DNA of 5,640 bases from Chloroflexota bacterium (GTDB lineage Bacteria > Chloroflexota > Dehalococcoidia > SAR202 > GCA-002694895), in the NCBI GenBank assembly GCA_002715665.1, contig PAZO01000001.1, positions 12,267-17,906 of the forward strand, in the 5' to 3' direction. How positions within the stretch are numbered: the first letter of the stretch is position 1; the number at the start of each line of letters is the position of its first letter. This document shows, piece after piece, positions 5,452 through 5,640 of the stretch. The notes under the pieces were generated by a model. It saw only the letters and a program-made list of their open reading frames with translations. It was not told where the DNA came from and did not search any database. A program made the translations under genes and the position numbers.

Positions 5452-5640
5452 ATGAATAATTTAAGTGCCGTAGGTAATACTCCAATTGTCAAATTAAATA
5501 AAATAGTCCCTGATAATTCAGCAGAAGTTTGGGTTAAATTAGAAGGTTTAAATCCTACAGGATCCTATAAAGATAGAATGGCAGCTTCTGTTTTGCAGAA
5601 TGCATTGCAAAGAGGAGATGTTAATGTTGGAGACAAAGTT
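5452..5640 (+). CDS. PLP-dependent cysteine synthase family protein (5' part only)
   Basis: Only the first 63 codons are present; the gene continues past the window edge. The start shows SAVGNTPIVKLNKIV (5-19), the standard opening of cysteine synthase and cystathionine beta-synthase enzymes. VWVKLEGLNPTGSYKDRMA (26-44) follows, where Lys40 is the expected lysine that binds pyridoxal phosphate. These fold-type II enzymes typically make L-cysteine from O-acetylserine and sulfide; relatives use O-phosphoserine or homocysteine. The lysine motif reads NPTGSYKDR rather than the NPGGSVKDR or NPGGSIKDR of classical CysK. That wording occurs in a subgroup of cysteine-synthase-like proteins and also recalls threonine synthase (NPTGSFKDR), so the exact reaction stays open. 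The ATG is well placed relative to family starts; no Shine-Dalgarno is seen. It is divergent from the 43-residue membrane ORF. Confidence 0.9.
   Translation, partial: MNNLSAVGNTPIVKLNKIVPDNSAEVWVKLEGLNPTGSYKDRMAASVLQNALQRGDVNVGDKV

Overview
The window is strongly AT-rich and tightly packed. Genes abut or overlap, Shine-Dalgarno sites are mostly weak, and TGA is used as an ordinary stop. All five protein families I can name are bacterial. This fits a free-living, genome-streamlined, low-GC bacterium, perhaps a marine alphaproteobacterium of the SAR11/HIMB59 kind. That placement is an inference from composition and gene content, with no ribosomal RNA or other strict marker here to support it.

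The left block (38-2723, + strand) is a probable operon. It starts with a 12-helix MFS transporter and an unrecognised 240-residue protein whose ATG directly follows the transporter's stop codon. The unknown protein has a cysteine-rich, zinc-ribbon-like C-terminus. Two small membrane-protein candidates of 25 and 41 codons follow, and then a complete adenine phosphoribosyltransferase (apt). Apt meets the next gene, on the - strand, tail to tail with only 5 bp between the stop codons.

The middle block holds a divergent pair. An AroM-family protein (- strand, 3409-2729) and a large CocE/NonD-type (S15) serine hydrolase (+ strand, 3453-5150) share a 43-bp AT-rich spacer that probably carries promoters for both. 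The hydrolase keeps the Ser/Asp/His triad but has an unusual residue after the nucleophile. It is followed by a 39-codon membrane micro-ORF that starts inside the hydrolase stop codon.

The right end has a further 43-codon membrane micro-ORF on the - strand (5403-5272), a short divergent spacer, and the first 63 codons of a PLP-dependent cysteine-synthase-family enzyme that runs off the window.

Functionally, the nameable genes suggest uptake of a small organic solute (MFS), ester or amide hydrolysis (CocE), an Asp/Glu-racemase-like enzyme (AroM), purine salvage (apt) and sulfur amino-acid metabolism (cysteine synthase family). That they form one pathway is not shown. The least explained content is the 240-residue cysteine protein and the four tiny single-helix membrane ORFs that fill nearly all the apparent intergenic space. 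No RNA genes, CRISPR arrays, insertion sequences or convincing intrinsic terminators were seen.
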